From positions 62,001-126,000 of the forward strand of contig JAUSTR010000005.1 of assembly GCA_030812955.1 (NCBI GenBank): a stretch of 64,000 bases of DNA, in the 5' to 3' direction. Both the position numbers and the translations under genes were made by a program. Of the stretch, positions 34,844-47,564 are shown piece by piece. Positions within the stretch are counted from its first letter, which is position 1. The number at the start of each line of letters is the position of its first letter. The stretch is from Bacillus alveayuensis (GTDB lineage Bacteria > Bacillota > Bacilli > Bacillales > Aeribacillaceae). Below the pieces are notes generated by a model. It saw nothing but the letters and a program-made list of their open reading frames with translations, did not search any database and was not told the origin of the DNA.

Positions 34844-35371
34844 ATGTTAAAAATATTCACTACCCAATTAATAGGATACTTCAATCGTATTTTGGAGCAA
34901 GAGGAATTTCCAATTGAAGATGGAGCCCGGCTGCTTGCCCAAGCGGCAATAGGTGAAGGCTCTATTTATATATACGGAGCTGATGAAATGGCTGGTATTT
35001 TAGATGAAGCATTAAACGGTCCGGAGCCCTTCCCGTTTGCAAAAGCCCTAAAAGAGTTAGATCACGTAACGAATACTGACCGTGTTTTACTATTTAGCCG
35101 TTTTTCCACAGATGAAAAAGCCGTAGAAATAGCCAAAAAACTGTCCGCTAAAGGGGTGCAAATCGTTGGAGTATCAGCGGCTTCACAAGAAGAAGTCCGC
35201 GACACATTACTTCATTTTGTCGATATTCATATTGATACGAAACTAAAGAAGCCGTTCATTCCAGCGGATGATGGCGGTCGCATTGGCTTCCCAACACTTA
35301 TGATTTCCCTTTATATTTATCATTGTTTATCGTTTACTTTAAAAGAAATTTTAAGCGAATATGATGAGTAA
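34844..35371 (+). CDS. ywjG: YwjG family protein (DUF2529)
   Basis: 175 residues. Matches the YwjG/DUF2529 family, found between spo0F and pyrG in Bacilli. The fold resembles a SIS-type sugar-phosphate domain (GEGSIYIYGADEMAGI, TDRVLLFSRFSTDEKAVEIA, GVQIVGVSAASQEE), but the function is unknown. AAGGAG lies 13 bases upstream of the ATG, a rather long spacing. Confidence 0.85.
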   Translation: MLKIFTTQLIGYFNRILEQEEFPIEDGARLLAQAAIGEGSIYIYGADEMAGILDEALNGPEPFPFAKALKELDHVTNTDRVLLFSRFSTDEKAVEIAKKLSAKGVQIVGVSAASQEEVRDTLLHFVDIHIDTKLKKPFIPADDGGRIGFPTLMISLYIYHCLSFTLKEILSEYDE

Positions 35372-35507
35372 GCACATGGCGTTTGACGCGCAGCGTACAA
35401 ACTGGACCTTTTACAATCTAGCTGCACCTCGATCCCCGCAAGTGTGATAACCGAGAGCTTGATGTGATTTCGAAACATACAAGTGATTCAATCCTTTATC
35501 ATAAATA

Positions 35508-35564
35508 GAGGCTGTCCCTGTGTCAGACCCCTCCGTGTAAGGCCAAACACTTAAGGGACAGCCT
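35508..35564. repeat. Family C-type palindrome, likely bidirectional terminator
   Basis: AGGCTGTCCCT (from 35510) and AGGGACAGCCT (to 35564) are perfect 11-bp arms around GTCAGACCCC-containing sequence. It lies between the convergent ywjG and pyrG, 9 bases from the pyrG stop. The arms resemble the starts of the copies at 59536 and 62965 (GAGGCTGTCYCATAAG). Confidence 0.7.
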
Positions 35565-35573
35565 ATCTATTCC

Positions 35574-37205
<1,632 letters not shown>

Positions 37206-37292
37206 CTATAATGTTTACCAAAACTTTCACACATATTGTCATATTGTGTAAAAAGCTATTCACAACATAGAGACAATCTTTTCTCTAAAAAA

Positions 37293-37387
37293 TAAAAAAG
37301 CTCCCTTCCGCTATGGAAAGGGAGCTGATTAACATCGTTTTTAAAGAGCCCAAATAAAATATTAGCGAGGAAAAATGAGAAAGTCAA
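37293..37387 (-). promoter_or_regulatory. pyrG: pyrG promoter and reiterative-transcription attenuator
   Basis: On the minus strand TTGACT (37382-37387), 17 bases, TAATAT (37359-37364), then start site GGGCTC (first G at 37351). A strong terminator, AGCTCCCTTTCC/GGAAGGGAGCT plus seven T, spans 37293-37326. In B. subtilis, low CTP stalls polymerase after GGG, extra G residues are added, and the poly-G tail pairs with the CUCCCUU arm to block termination. Every needed part is here: GGGC start, pyrimidine-rich arm and terminator before the gene. Confidence 0.92.
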
Positions 37388-37482
37388 CCCTTTGATTACA
37401 CAGGACCAACTGATCATCTAAATAAAACATTTTCTAGGCGCAATAATCGTCTGCATATTGAGAGGTCGTGAAAGACTGATTC
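37388..37482. other. Short gap between the pyrG promoter and rpoE
   Basis: No separate terminator for rpoE is obvious in this 95-base stretch; rpoE transcripts may run into the pyrG attenuator. Confidence 0.35.
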
Positions 37483-37998
37483 TTAAAGCTCCTCTTCTTC
37501 ATCATCAAGATCTAAGTCTTCGTCTAAATCATCGTCTTCTACGTCGTCGTAATCATCATCTATTAATTCATCATCAAAATCTTCTTCTGTATCATCAAAG
37601 TCCTCTTCATCTTCTTCATAATCGTCTAATTCATCAAAATCGAGATCATCATCGATTTCATCGATATCGAGATCATCATCATAAACTTTTTTCGCTTTTT
37701 TCTTTTTCGTTTTCACCATTGGCTGTGTTTCTTCTTCAATTTGATCGTACGGATACCAGCTTCTTAAGCCCCAGTTATTTTCACCAATACAAATGAATCG
37801 ACCATCTATATTGATATCTGTGTAAAATTGAGCAATTCGATCTTCTACTTGTTCTTGTGTTAAATCGAGCAAGCGAGAAATTTCATCCATTAATTCTTTA
37901 AAAGTAATCGCTTGTTTTTTTTCAGAAAGAATGAGATAGGCAATTTCTACCATCGACATTTCCTTCAGTTGCTCTGGTGAATATTGCGTTAAACTCAA
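37483..37998 (-). CDS. rpoE: RNA polymerase delta subunit
   Basis: 171 residues from a TTG at 37998, which follows AAGGGAGTG with 7-base spacing and yields the family N-terminus [20 protein letters not shown]; the in-frame ATG at 38028 adds non-homologous residues. N-terminal HARE-HTH domain (about 1-85; [16 protein letters not shown]), a short basic KTKKKKAKK patch, then an acidic tail of some 65 residues made largely of D and E. Delta improves polymerase recycling and initiation specificity. Confidence 0.94.
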   Translation of the reverse strand: MSLTQYSPEQLKEMSMVEIAYLILSEKKQAITFKELMDEISRLLDLTQEQVEDRIAQFYTDINIDGRFICIGENNWGLRSWYPYDQIEEETQPMVKTKKKKAKKVYDDDLDIDEIDDDLDFDELDDYEEDEEDFDDTEEDFDDELIDDDYDDVEDDDLDEDLDLDDEEEEL

Positions 37999-38028
37999 GG
38001 TCTGGCACTCCCTTTCTCGGAATTTCAT

Positions 38029-38223
38029 CTATGTTGGTTGATGGGATTGCTTTGCTGATTCTATCGAAAAAAATGGAATGATAAGTTCAGTATAAAAAGG
38101 CAAAACAATCCCTTAATTATGGACAATATGTTAGCATACCATTCATTATAAACAATATTGACAGCTTTATGCCACATTATTTCTTTTAATTTTAAAAAAT
38201 CTTTGTAAATGTTTTTTATTTTT
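38029..38223. other. Upstream region of rpoE
   Basis: No gene. A perfect TATAAT-like -10 occurs on the minus strand near 38145-38150 but its -35 is poor. The rest of the gap to icmF is filled by a family A repeat and the icmF terminator. Confidence 0.4.
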
Positions 38224-38342
38224 GGCTCTTTTCTAAAAGATTGCTACTTTACAATCATAGCTTTTCGACTGTCCAAACACGACATGCTTGCTATGTCACA
38301 CTTTAGTGTGAGTCGAAAAGCAAGAAGTTTACGAAAACAGCC
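38224..38342 (+). repeat. Family A hairpin repeat lacking the third hairpin
   Basis: Left arm GGCTCTTTTCTAAAAG, eroded first hairpin, second hairpin CACACT-tt-AGTGTG, then AGTCGAAAAGCAAG and right arm GTTTACGAAAACAGCC. Closely matches the copy at 45936-46057. Confidence 0.9.
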
Positions 38343-38383
38343 TTATTTTTTTATGTTTATGTATTTTATTTTTACATGATTCG

Positions 38384-38423
38384 AAAAAAGAAGGGAAGTG
38401 GGCTTAAACACACCACTCCCTTC
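38384..38423 (-). terminator. Terminator of the icmF operon
   Basis: On the minus strand GAAGGGAGTGG-tgtgtttaagc-CCACTTCCCTTC with six T after it; seven bases past the icmF stop. Confidence 0.93.
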
Positions 38424-38431
38424 ATTACTTT

Positions 38432-41400
38432 TTACATATTTCGACGATATTGGCCGCCTACCTCATATAAGGCTTTCGTAATTTGTCCGAGGCTTGCAAC
38501 TTTGACGGTTTCCATTAGTTCTTTGAAAATATTGCCGCCGGATACAGCTGTTTTCTTCAATCTTTCCAAAGCTTCTTGACATTCATGCTGATGCTTTTTC
38601 TGGAACTCTCGTAAATTCTGAATTTGTATTTCTTTTTCTTCCTTCGTTGCCCGAGCAAGCTCCATATTATCAACATCTTCCTCTTTTGGTGGATTAGGAT
38701 TTAAATACGTATTCACACCGATAATTGGAAGTTCGCCAGAATGCTTTTTCATTTCATAATACATCGATTCATCTTGGATCTTCCCGCGTTGATATTGCGA
38801 CTCCATTGCACCTAACACTCCACCGCGTTCATTAATTCGATCAAATTCCTTTAATACAGCCTCTTCGACAAGGTCTGTCAATTCTTCAATAATAAACGAT
38901 CCTTGCAGTGGATTTTCATTTTTCATTAAACCATGCTCTTTTGTAATAATAAGCTGAATTGCCATCGCTCTTCGTACTGACTCCTCTGTCGGTGTCGTAA
39001 TCGCCTCATCATAAGCATTCGTATGAAGAGAGTTGCAGTTGTCTTGAAGGGCCATTAACGCTTGAAGAGTTGTGCGAATATCATTGAAGTCGATTTCTTG
39101 AGCATGAAGCGAACGTCCTGACGTTTGGACATGGTATTTGAGCTTTTGGCTTCGCTCATTTGCTCCGTATTTTTCCTTCATCACCGTTGCCCAAATGCGT
39201 CTTGCAACACGGCCAATGACTGTATACTCTGGATCAAGCCCATTGCTAAAGAAAAACGATAAATTTGGGGCAAAGTCATCGATATGCATGCCGCGGCTTA
39301 AGTAATACTCAACATACGTAAATCCGTTTGCTAACGTAAAGGCTAGCTGTGAAATTGGGTTGGCGCCAGCCTCTGCAATATGATAGCCAGAAATGGAAAC
39401 AGAATAATAGTTTCTCACTTTATTTTCAATGAAATATTCTTGAATATCCCCCATCATTCTTAAGGCAAATTCGGTTGAGAAAATACATGTGTTTTGGCCT
39501 TGGTCTTCTTTTAAAATATCTGCTTGAACAGTGCCGCGAACCGTTTGCAGTGTATACGCTTTCACTTCCTCGTACTCTTCTTTTGTTAATGTTCGATTCA
39601 GTTCAGCCTCTTTCTTTTTCACTTGCTGATCAATAGCCGTGTTCATAAACATGGCTAAAATAATCGGTGCTGGTCCATTAATGGTCATGGAAACAGAAGT
39701 CGTTGGTGCACATAAATCAAAACCATCATATAGCTTTTTCATATCGTCTAACGTACAAACACTTACCCCACTTTCCCCAACTTTTCCGTAGATGTCAGGG
39801 CGATAATCAGGATCCTCGCCATATAAAGTAACAGAGTCAAAGGCTGTACTTAACCGCTTAGCTGAATCTTCTTTTGATAAATAATGGAATCTGCGATTCG
39901 TTCGTTCTGGTGTTCCTTCTCCTGCAAATTGACGTTTTGGATCCTCTCCCTCCCGCTTAAATGGGAACACTCCTGCTGTATAAGGGAATGAACCAGGGAC
40001 ATTTTCTTTATACACCCAACGCAGGATTTCTCCGTAATCTTTATATTTTGGCAGCGCCACTTTCGGAATGTCTAAACCTGATAATGATTTTGTTTTGAGC
40101 TTCGTGCGAATTTCTTTGCCGCGTATGACCGTTACAAATTCATCTTGATTATATTTATGTTTTAACTCTTCCCAAGAGGAAAGGATTTTTCTTGATTCTG
40201 GAGTAAGCTTTTCTTCTAAACGATTTTTCAACGTCTCTAATGAGGCTATCACATCCTCATTTCCTTCTTTTTGCTTCAATGTTTCGATTGAACCTTCAAT
40301 TTGATATAAGCGGCGTGCTATTTCAGCTTGTTCCTCGACCTTTTTATGGTAATGGCGAACCGTTTCACTAATTTCTCGTAAGTAATAACGACGTTCAGGA
40401 GGTATAATTAAATTTTGCTTTTCTACATTTTTGACAGAAGGAAGACTTGATGTCCATTGTTTATTTGCTTTTTCGTTTATTAAGTTTAATAGTGCATTAA
40501 ATAGTGTGTTCGTACCGGGATCGTTAAATTGGCTGGCAATCGTTCCATAAACAGGCATTTCATCAAGCTCTTTGTCAAAAAGCATATGACTGCGTTGATA
40601 TTGTTTTTGCACTTGACGTTTTGCATCTTCTGAGCCTTTTTTTTCAAATTTATTAATGACAATTAAATCAGCAAAGTCAATCATATCAATTTTTTCAAGT
40701 TGTGATGGTGCACCGAACTCGCTCGTCATCACATACATGGCAATATCACATATTCTTCTTATTTCCGCATCACCTTGGCCAATCCCGCTTGTTTCCACAA
40801 TGACGAGGTCATATCCTGCTCCTTTGACAATGGCAATCGCATCTTGAATGGCAAGAGACAATTCGGAACGTGACTCTCGAGTCGCTAAACTTCTCATGAA
40901 AACACGCGGATTAAAAATAGCGTTCATGCGGATTCGGTCTCCTAATAGCGCCCCACCCGTCTTCTGCTTGGTCGGATCAACGGAAAGGACAGCAATTTTA
41001 ATGTTAGGAACTTCATTTAAGAAACGGCGTATTAACTCATCTGTTAACGAGCTCTTCCCCGCTCCTCCTGTTCCCGTAATACCAATAACAGGAGCAGAAG
41101 AAGGCAAATCTTTTATTTCTTCAAAAACTTGCTCCATCGCTGCAGCTGCTTCTTCCTTTGCCAGCACCTTTGTTTCCGCAAGGGTGATCATTTGTGCAAC
41201 CGCTTGCACATCCCCCGTTTTCACTTTTTCGACAGACATCATTCCTTCTTGAATCGTCGGAAAGTCGCATTCCTCCATCATTACATTAATCATCCCTTGA
41301 AGACCTAATTGCCGCCCGTCCTCTGGTGAAAAAATACGCGCAATTCCATACTCATGAAGCTCTTTTATTTCCCTCGGAATGATGACTCCTCCGCCGCCTC

Positions 41401-41689
41401 CGTAAATACGGATATGTGAAGCACCTTTTTCCTTTAGCAAATCATACATATATTTAAAAAATTCGACATGTCCGCCTTGGTATGAGGATACGGCAATCCC
41501 TTGTACATCCTCTTGAATAGCAGCATTCACAATTTCTTCAACTGAACGATTGTGTCCAAGATGAATGACTTCTGCACCACTTGCTTGCAAAATACGTCTC
41601 ATAATGTTGATGGAGGCATCATGTCCATCAAATAAACTAGCCGCAGTCACAAATCGAACCTTATTCTTCGGCCGATATATATGTGCCAT
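38432..41689 (-). CDS. icmF: Fused isobutyryl-CoA mutase IcmF
   Basis: 1085 residues. Adenosylcobalamin enzyme that interconverts isobutyryl-CoA and n-butyryl-CoA (and related pairs), with its own G-protein chaperone in the same chain. N-terminal B12-binding domain (about 10-140) with the cobalt-ligand His in SLFDGHDAS; MeaB-like GTPase domain (about 200-420) with P-loop [14 protein letters not shown]-terminal mutase barrel (about 560-1085) with [12 protein letters not shown]. The B12 motif reads D-x-H-x-x-S rather than D-x-H-x-x-G. ATG 41689 gives the family N-terminus AHIYRPKN. Last gene of the acyl-CoA operon. Confidence 0.95.
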   Translation of the reverse strand: MAHIYRPKNKVRFVTAASLFDGHDASINIMRRILQASGAEVIHLGHNRSVEEIVNAAIQEDVQGIAVSSYQGGHVEFFKYMYDLLKEKGASHIRIYGGGGGVIIPREIKELHEYGIARIFSPEDGRQLGLQGMINVMMEECDFPTIQEGMMSVEKVKTGDVQAVAQMITLAETKVLAKEEAAAAMEQVFEEIKDLPSSAPVIGITGTGGAGKSSLTDELIRRFLNEVPNIKIAVLSVDPTKQKTGGALLGDRIRMNAIFNPRVFMRSLATRESRSELSLAIQDAIAIVKGAGYDLVIVETSGIGQGDAEIRRICDIAMYVMTSEFGAPSQLEKIDMIDFADLIVINKFEKKGSEDAKRQVQKQYQRSHMLFDKELDEMPVYGTIASQFNDPGTNTLFNALLNLINEKANKQWTSSLPSVKNVEKQNLIIPPERRYYLREISETVRHYHKKVEEQAEIARRLYQIEGSIETLKQKEGNEDVIASLETLKNRLEEKLTPESRKILSSWEELKHKYNQDEFVTVIRGKEIRTKLKTKSLSGLDIPKVALPKYKDYGEILRWVYKENVPGSFPYTAGVFPFKREGEDPKRQFAGEGTPERTNRRFHYLSKEDSAKRLSTAFDSVTLYGEDPDYRPDIYGKVGESGVSVCTLDDMKKLYDGFDLCAPTTSVSMTINGPAPIILAMFMNTAIDQQVKKKEAELNRTLTKEEYEEVKAYTLQTVRGTVQADILKEDQGQNTCIFSTEFALRMMGDIQEYFIENKVRNYYSVSISGYHIAEAGANPISQLAFTLANGFTYVEYYLSRGMHIDDFAPNLSFFFSNGLDPEYTVIGRVARRIWATVMKEKYGANERSQKLKYHVQTSGRSLHAQEIDFNDIRTTLQALMALQDNCNSLHTNAYDEAITTPTEESVRRAMAIQLIITKEHGLMKNENPLQGSFIIEELTDLVEEAVLKEFDRINERGGVLGAMESQYQRGKIQDESMYYEMKKHSGELPIIGVNTYLNPNPPKEEDVDNMELARATKEEKEIQIQNLREFQKKHQHECQEALERLKKTAVSGGNIFKELMETVKVASLGQITKALYEVGGQYRRNM

Positions 41690-41772
41690 ATTCCATCCCA
41701 TCCCCTTTAATCTAATTAAGCTTTTTTCTTAGAAGATTTGATTTACAAAAATTTATCGTTGATCAAAATGAT

Positions 41773-42396
41773 TTACTTTTTCGAAATTCCTTTTAAAAGT
41801 AAATCTGTTTGCAAAGCAATATACTCTTCTAACGTATACATTTTTCGTAATGCCCAACGGCGAAAAGCCCACATTTGTCCTTGCACAAAGATGTTATGTG
41901 CACATAGCTTTTGTTCAGATTTCGTTAAAGAAATCTCCCCTTTATTGACACATCCTTCTAACACTTTTTCAAACATCCCAACCATTTCTAGCTCTTTTTG
42001 TAGAACATATGGAAGGGCATCTTTAGAAAGTGACTTAACCTCTTGGTACATAACAAGCACTTCATCTTGCATTTCATCAACAACTTTAAAATAGTTTGCG
42101 ATCGCTCGTTTTAAACTTTCAATCGTTCCTTGTTTCGTATCAATATCTTGTTCAAGACGTTCCCTGACTTCATCGTAGATTGTGTCACAAACAAGATATA
42201 AAACGTCTTCCTTTTGGCGAATATATTCGTAGAGAGTGCCGATACTAAAACCGGCCTCTCTTGCAATCTCCCTTGTTGTCGTGCGATGGAATCCTTTTTC
42301 TTTAAATAAATTAACGGCCCCTTTAACCATTTGCTCTCGTCTTTTTTCAATTAGCCTTTCATCTTTTACAGATGCCGGTACTTGACGTTTTGACAT
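41773..42396 (-). CDS. TetR/AcrR family transcriptional regulator
   Basis: 207 residues from the ATG at 42396 (GGTGG upstream). N-terminal helix-turn-helix (about 25-65; TTREIAREAGFSIGTLYEYI, preceded by FKEKGFHRT) and a helical ligand domain. It lies 19 bases after acdA and before icmF, inside the acyl-CoA cluster, so an acyl-CoA ligand is likely. It is not closely similar to B. subtilis FadR as I recall that sequence, so whether it binds the fadF operator is open. Confidence 0.88.
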   Translation of the reverse strand: MSKRQVPASVKDERLIEKRREQMVKGAVNLFKEKGFHRTTTREIAREAGFSIGTLYEYIRQKEDVLYLVCDTIYDEVRERLEQDIDTKQGTIESLKRAIANYFKVVDEMQDEVLVMYQEVKSLSKDALPYVLQKELEMVGMFEKVLEGCVNKGEISLTKSEQKLCAHNIFVQGQMWAFRRWALRKMYTLEEYIALQTDLLLKGISKK

Positions 42397-42415
42397 AAAC
42401 AACCACCAAAACCCT

Positions 42416-43555
42416 TTATTTCGTTAACATTCTTGAAATAACAAGACGTTGAATTTCCTGTGTTCCTTCATATATTTGCGTAATTTTAGCATCACGCATA
42501 AAACGTTCGACTGGATAATCCTTTGTATAGCCATATCCCCCGAATATTTGAACAGCTTCTGTCGTTACCTTCATCGCTATATCTCCTGCAAATAGCTTCG
42601 ACATGGCTGATTCTTTTCCGTAAGGCAGTCCTTCTGATTCAAGCCATGCTGCTTGATAGGTTAATAGTCTAGCTGCTTCTATTTGTGTGGCCATATCTGC
42701 GAGCTTAAAGGCAATCCCTTGATTAGCAGCAATCGGTCTGCCGAATTGGTGACGTTCTTTCGCATATTGAACAGCTGCATCAAGAGCTCCTTGAGCGATC
42801 CCAACAGCTTGTGCAGCAATACCATTTCGTCCGCCATCCAATGTCATCATGGCAATTTTAAATCCATCTCCTTCCTTGCCAAGTAAGTTTTCTTTCGGAA
42901 CTTTACAATCTTCAAATATAATTTCAGTCGTAGGAGATGAACGAATACCAAGCTTCTTTTCTTTCTTTCCAACTGAAAAACCAGGAAAATCTTTCTCAAT
43001 GATAAATGCACTTGTTCCTTTATGCTTTTGAGATGGATCTGTTAATGCAAAAACAACATAAATATCGGCAACTCCACCATTTGTAATAAAAATTTTTGAT
43101 CCATTTAAGATATAGTGATCTCCTTCTAGCCGTGCCGTTGTCCGCATTGCACCAGCGTCTGATCCTGATCCTGGTTCTGTTAACCCGTATGCACCGATTT
43201 TTTCACCGAGAGCCATCGGTTTTAAATATTTTTGTTTTTGTTCCTCTGTACCAAATTTATAAATAGGCCATCCTGCTAACGATGTATGAGCGGATAATGT
43301 GACGCCTGTTGAAGCACAGACACGAGAAAGCTCTTCTACTGCAATGACATACGCTAAATAATCACTACCAATGCCGCCATACTCTTCAGGCCACGGAATC
43401 CCTGTTAACCCTAATTCCGCCATTTTATCAAAAATTTCCTGATCAAAACGTTCTTCTTCATCTCTTTCAGCTGCCGTTGGTGCAATTTCATTTTCAGCAA
43501 AATCACGAACCATTTTTCTAAGCATTTCATGTTCTTCACTTAATTTAAAGTTCAT
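42416..43555 (-). CDS. acdA: Acyl-CoA dehydrogenase AcdA
   Basis: 379 residues, FAD enzyme of beta-oxidation. Signatures [18 protein letters not shown] (about 127-144) and [20 protein letters not shown] (about 337-356); the catalytic base glutamate is in [14 protein letters not shown]. Paralogous to the neighbouring mmgC. A family B element separates the two, 71 bases upstream of this start. Confidence 0.94.
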   Translation of the reverse strand: MNFKLSEEHEMLRKMVRDFAENEIAPTAAERDEEERFDQEIFDKMAELGLTGIPWPEEYGGIGSDYLAYVIAVEELSRVCASTGVTLSAHTSLAGWPIYKFGTEEQKQKYLKPMALGEKIGAYGLTEPGSGSDAGAMRTTARLEGDHYILNGSKIFITNGGVADIYVVFALTDPSQKHKGTSAFIIEKDFPGFSVGKKEKKLGIRSSPTTEIIFEDCKVPKENLLGKEGDGFKIAMMTLDGGRNGIAAQAVGIAQGALDAAVQYAKERHQFGRPIAANQGIAFKLADMATQIEAARLLTYQAAWLESEGLPYGKESAMSKLFAGDIAMKVTTEAVQIFGGYGYTKDYPVERFMRDAKITQIYEGTQEIQRLVISRMLTK

Positions 43556-43608
43556 GTTTTACATCCCCCATGTTTACGTTGTTTTTTGTAATCCCCTTAA
43601 TTTTAAAA

Positions 43609-43866
43609 AGTAAATTATTTTCACAAGTGTTGATTATCCATTATTTTACTTAGACATACAGAATCGTATGGCTGAACACAAGCTTTTCTGCCACATCCCT
43701 CGAACAAGAACGCTAGCGGGCAAATTCATTTGGCCGCTGATGTTCTTGTTCGAGAAGGGCATGCGTATAGCATGCCCAGTCGGCAAGCGATTCGCTTGCC
43801 GACTCCGGCAGAAAAGCTAGAAATAGAGCCATCTCAACTGGTTATTATTGGTTAATCAACACGCCT
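43609..43866 (-). repeat. Family B hairpin element (MITE-like), copy 2
   Basis: Inverse orientation to copy 1 at 18864-19118 and nearly identical, including short sequence beyond the GTGTTGATTA termini (43627 and 43862). Point differences fall in loops or leave stems paired. It starts right at the mmgC stop (43870) and separates mmgC from acdA. No flanking target duplication could be defined. Confidence 0.9.
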
Positions 43867-43869
43867 GAT

Positions 43870-45006
43870 TTATTTTAATAAATGCTTGCTAATGACAATG
43901 CGTTGAATCTCGCTTGTCCCTTCATAAATTTGACATATTTTCGCATCTCTAAAGAACCTCTCAACGGGGTAATCTTTTGTATATCCATATCCCCCATACA
44001 CTTGGATCGCTTCTGTCGCAACATTCATAGCCGTTTGAGAGGCAAAAAGCTTCGCCATTGATGCCTCCTTGCCACACGGTTGCCCATTGTCCCGTAAATA
44101 AGCAGCTTGATAGGTTAATAATTTCGCTGCTTCTACTTGTGTGGCCATATCAGCCAGCTTAAAACCAATGCCTTGGTTTGCCGCAATTGGCTTTCCGAAC
44201 TGGCGGCGTTCTTTACTGTAAAAAATCGCATGCTCTAAGGCTGCTTCAGCAATCCCTAATGATTGGGCGGCAATCCCGATTCGTCCAGCGTCTAAATTAG
44301 CCATTGCAATTTTGAACCCTTGCCCTTCTTCTCCGATTAAGTTTTCAGCAGGTACAAGCGCATCTTCAAAGGTAATTTGAACGGTTCGCGAACCATGTAG
44401 CCCCATTTTTTTTTCGTCTTTTCCGATAATAAATCCAGGTGTATCCTTTTCAACGACAAATGCTGATATCCCTTTGCTGCCTTTTTCATCCCCTGTCCGA
44501 GCAAAAACGATATACGTATCCGCTTCTCCCCCATTTGTAATAAACACTTTTGAACCGTTTAATTTATAATAATCCCCTTGTTTAACCGCTTTTGTTTTAA
44601 GACTTGCTGCATCCGAGCCAGCACTAGGCTCCGTTAAGCAAAATGCTCCTAAATATTCCCCTTTTGCAAGCTTCGGCACATACTTTTTCTTTTGCTCTTC
44701 CGTACCGAAATATAAAATCGGATTCGTTCCAACAGACGTATGAACAGACAAGATTACACCTATTGCTGCACTTACTCGCGATAACTCATGAATCGCAATA
44801 ATGTAAGAGGTAAAGTCCATGCCAGAGCCGCCATATTCTTCTGGAATGGGAATCCCCATGAGGCCGAGCTCTCCCATTTTTTTTAAAATGTCTCTTGGAA
44901 ATTCTCCTTCTTCCATTTTCTCAATGTATGGGGCAATTTCACTTTCCGCAAAATCTCGGACCATTCTTCTCATCATTTGCTGTTCTTCTGTAAAGTGTAA
45001 GTTCAT
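43870..45006 (-). CDS. mmgC: Acyl-CoA dehydrogenase MmgC
   Basis: 378 residues from the ATG at 45006 (AAAGGGG upstream); the longer open frame overlaps mmgB and lacks homologous sequence. Same fold as Acd[41 protein letters not shown] and catalytic [14 protein letters not shown]. Starts 23 bases after mmgB ends. Name by resemblance to the B. subtilis mother-cell operon mmgABC; substrate is likely short-chain acyl-CoA. Confidence 0.92.
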   Translation of the reverse strand: MNLHFTEEQQMMRRMVRDFAESEIAPYIEKMEEGEFPRDILKKMGELGLMGIPIPEEYGGSGMDFTSYIIAIHELSRVSAAIGVILSVHTSVGTNPILYFGTEEQKKKYVPKLAKGEYLGAFCLTEPSAGSDAASLKTKAVKQGDYYKLNGSKVFITNGGEADTYIVFARTGDEKGSKGISAFVVEKDTPGFIIGKDEKKMGLHGSRTVQITFEDALVPAENLIGEEGQGFKIAMANLDAGRIGIAAQSLGIAEAALEHAIFYSKERRQFGKPIAANQGIGFKLADMATQVEAAKLLTYQAAYLRDNGQPCGKEASMAKLFASQTAMNVATEAIQVYGGYGYTKDYPVERFFRDAKICQIYEGTSEIQRIVISKHLLK

Positions 45007-45029
45007 GTTTCCCATCCCCTTTGATGTCT

Positions 45030-45881
45030 TTACTCGTAAGTGTAAAACCCTCTTCCTGTTTTCCGGCCAAGCCATCCTGCTTTAACATATTTACGAAGTA
45101 GAGGACATGGCCGGTATTTATCGTCTCCAAATCCTTCATGAAGAATCTCCATAATGTATAAACAAGTATCTAATCCAATAAAATCGGCTAATGTTAATGG
45201 ACCCATCGGATGATTCATTCCAAGCTTCATGACTTCATCAACAGCCTCAGGGGTTGCAACTCCTTCATAGACTGTATAAATGGCTTCATTAATCATCGGC
45301 ATTAGAACTCGGTTTGATACAAATCCTGGAAAATCATTTACTTCAACTGGAACCTTGTTTAATTTTTTCGTTATATCTTCAATGACTTTGTAAGTCTCAT
45401 TATTTGTCGCAAGACCGCGAATGATTTCAACAAGCTTCATGACAGGCACAGGGTTCATAAAGTGCATACCAATGACCTTTTCCGGACGCTTTGTGGCTGC
45501 TGCTATTTCCGTAATTGGCAGAGAAGAAGTGTTGGTTGCTAAAATGGTATGTTCATTTGTCATTTCGTCTAACTGCTTAAATATGGATATTTTTACATCC
45601 ATCTTTTCAACAGCTGCTTCAATGACGAGATCGACTTCTTTTGCATCTTCTAAGGAAGTTGTCGTCTTGATTCGAGATAATATTTCCTTTTTTTCGTCTT
45701 CAGAAAGACGACTTTTTTCTACTTGCCTATTCAAATTTTTAGAAATGACATTTACTCCTCTTTGTAAAAACTCATCTTTCAAGTCATGAAGAATAACATT
45801 ATATCCTGCTTGTGCACACACTTGAGCAATACCGGAACCCATTTGTCCTGCTCCTACCACCATGACCTTTTGTACATTCAT
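45030..45881 (-). CDS. mmgB: 3-hydroxybutyryl-CoA dehydrogenase MmgB
   Basis: 283 residues. NAD(P)-dependent. Rossmann motif [19 protein letters not shown] (about 7-25), catalytic His in [19 protein letters not shown] (about 140), and C-terminal helical domain ([16 protein letters not shown]). Forms the oxidation step between the dehydrogenases and thiolase MmgA. A family A repeat lies between it and mmgA. Confidence 0.94.
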   Translation of the reverse strand: MNVQKVMVVGAGQMGSGIAQVCAQAGYNVILHDLKDEFLQRGVNVISKNLNRQVEKSRLSEDEKKEILSRIKTTTSLEDAKEVDLVIEAAVEKMDVKISIFKQLDEMTNEHTILATNTSSLPITEIAAATKRPEKVIGMHFMNPVPVMKLVEIIRGLATNNETYKVIEDITKKLNKVPVEVNDFPGFVSNRVLMPMINEAIYTVYEGVATPEAVDEVMKLGMNHPMGPLTLADFIGLDTCLYIMEILHEGFGDDKYRPCPLLRKYVKAGWLGRKTGRGFYTYE

Positions 45882-45935
45882 AAATGAAGTTCAACCCCTT
45901 TGTTTATTAGTGAAAAAACATTGTTTTTTATGAAA

Positions 45936-46057
45936 GGCTCTTTTCTAAAAGATTGTTGCTTTACAACCACAGCTTTTCGACTGTCTAGGCAAGCGACATA
46001 CTTGATATGTCACACTTTAGTGTGAGTCGAAAAGCAACAAAGTTTACGAAAACAGCC
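45936..46057 (+). repeat. Family A hairpin repeat lacking the third hairpin, inside the operon
   Basis: Left arm GGCTCTTTTCTAAAAG, first hairpin, second hairpin CACACT-tt-AGTGTG, AGTCGAAAAGCAACAAAG and right arm GTTTACGAAAACAGCC. Occupies most of the mmgA-mmgB gap. Confidence 0.92.
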
Positions 46058-46075
46058 TTATGAAATTGGCTTTTC

Positions 46076-47254
46076 TTACACTTGTACTAATATAGCGTCG
46101 CCTTGGCCGCCGCCGCTGCATATAGAGGCGATACCAAGTCCACCGCCACGACGCTTTAATTCGTAAATAAGCGTCATTAAAATACGTGCTCCACTAGCCC
46201 CAATTGGATGGCCTAATGCAACAGCGCCGCCATTTACGTTGATTTTTTCTGGGTCTAGCCCCGCTAATTGCTTGCTAGCTAGCGCAACGGCTGCAAATGC
46301 TTCATTAATTTCAAATAAGTCGATATCTTCCACCTTTTTCCCTGTTTTTCGTAAAAGCTCATTAATGACAAGGCCAGGTGTTTTCGGGAAGTCCTTTGCT
46401 TCTACTGCGATCGCTGTATGAGCAACGATTGTGGCAAGAGGTGTTTTTCCTTCTCGTTTGGCACGCTCCTCACTCATCAGCACAAGTGCAGCTGCCCCAT
46501 CATTTACACCTGGTGCATTCCCTGCCGTAATCGTGCCGTCATGATTAAAAACAGGAGCAAGCTGTGATAAGCGTTCTAAGGATGTGTCTTTTCTTGGTGC
46601 TTCATCGTGTTCAACAGAAATCGGTGATCCTTTTCGCTTGTGAACTTCAACTGGAACGATTTCTTCTTTGAACTTTCCAGATTCGATGGCTGCAATCGCT
46701 CGTTCATGACTTCTAAGTGCCCAACGGTCTTGTTCTTTCCGTGTAATTCCAAGCTCTTTTGCTGTTTCATTTCCATATGTCCCCATATGAACTCCTGTAA
46801 AGCTGCAAGTTAAACCATCATGTACCATGGCATCTTTTACCTCACCATCGCCCATACGTAGTCCCCATCTTGCTTTAGGCAATAAATATGGGGCATTACT
46901 CATTGATTCCATTCCACCTGCTACAATCAAATCCTCATCTCCAGCACGAATTATTTGATCGGCTAACGTAACACTTCGAAGACCTGAGGCGCACACTTTG
47001 TTAATGGTTTCCGTTTTAACATGCCATGGAAGGCCAGCTTCACGTGCTGCTTGCCGAGAAGGAATTTGCCCTTGACCGGCTTGTAGAACATTTCCTAAAA
47101 TGACCTCTTGTACTTCCTCTGGTTCCACATTGGCTCTCTTTAAAGCCTCTTTTACCGCAATCCCCCCTAACTGTGAAGCGGTAAAAGAGCTTAAAGCTCC
47201 CCCGAACTTTCCAAAAGGTGTTCTCGCTGCACTAACAATAACCGTTTTTCCCAT
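46076..47254 (-). CDS. mmgA: Acetyl-CoA acetyltransferase (thiolase)
   Basis: 392 residues. Thiolase: nucleophilic Cys in [10 protein letters not shown] (about 88), His in [18 protein letters not shown] (about 348) and Cys in [11 protein letters not shown] (about 378). ATG follows GGGGAG. Works with the dehydrogenases of the cluster in beta-oxidation or its reverse. Flanked by family A repeats on both sides. Confidence 0.95.
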   Translation of the reverse strand: MGKTVIVSAARTPFGKFGGALSSFTASQLGGIAVKEALKRANVEPEEVQEVILGNVLQAGQGQIPSRQAAREAGLPWHVKTETINKVCASGLRSVTLADQIIRAGDEDLIVAGGMESMSNAPYLLPKARWGLRMGDGEVKDAMVHDGLTCSFTGVHMGTYGNETAKELGITRKEQDRWALRSHERAIAAIESGKFKEEIVPVEVHKRKGSPISVEHDEAPRKDTSLERLSQLAPVFNHDGTITAGNAPGVNDGAAALVLMSEERAKREGKTPLATIVAHTAIAVEAKDFPKTPGLVINELLRKTGKKVEDIDLFEINEAFAAVALASKQLAGLDPEKINVNGGAVALGHPIGASGARILMTLIYELKRRGGGLGIASICSGGGQGDAILVQV

Positions 47255-47281
47255 CTCAATCTCCCCTTCGTTTTTTCATTT

Positions 47282-47451
47282 GGCTCTTTTCTAAAAAATT
47301 AGCTTTACAGCCTCTTTTCGGCTGTCAGGCAAGCGATACGCTTGATGCGAACCGAACAAAAGTTGATTGCCGGACAAATGGTATTGGTCCGAACGCATGC
47401 TTTGTTCGGTTCATGGACAATCGAAAGCAACAAAGTTTATTAAAATAGGAC
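47282..47451 (+). repeat. Family A hairpin repeat lacking the second hairpin, inside the operon
   Basis: Left arm GGCTCTTTTCTAAAAA, eroded CTTTTCGGCTGTC, first hairpin GGCAAGCG-ata-CGCTTG, then the nested third hairpin (ACCGAACAAA...TTTGTTCGGT), GGACAATCGAAAGCAAC and a decayed right arm. Lies between fadF and mmgA. Confidence 0.88.
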
Positions 47452-47564
47452 AAATAAACTATCTATACCCCATTGACTGAACGCTCGCTCGATTTACTGC
47501 AAAATTTTTTTGTTCATATTCTTCATTTAATGCCTATTTGCCTACTTTATCTCATTCATTGGGA

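Noticed and set aside
35390-35408. A fourth dispersed repeat family shared with 14150-14168
   Set aside because: Only 19 bases with three differences; flanks do not align well enough to define an element from this window alone.
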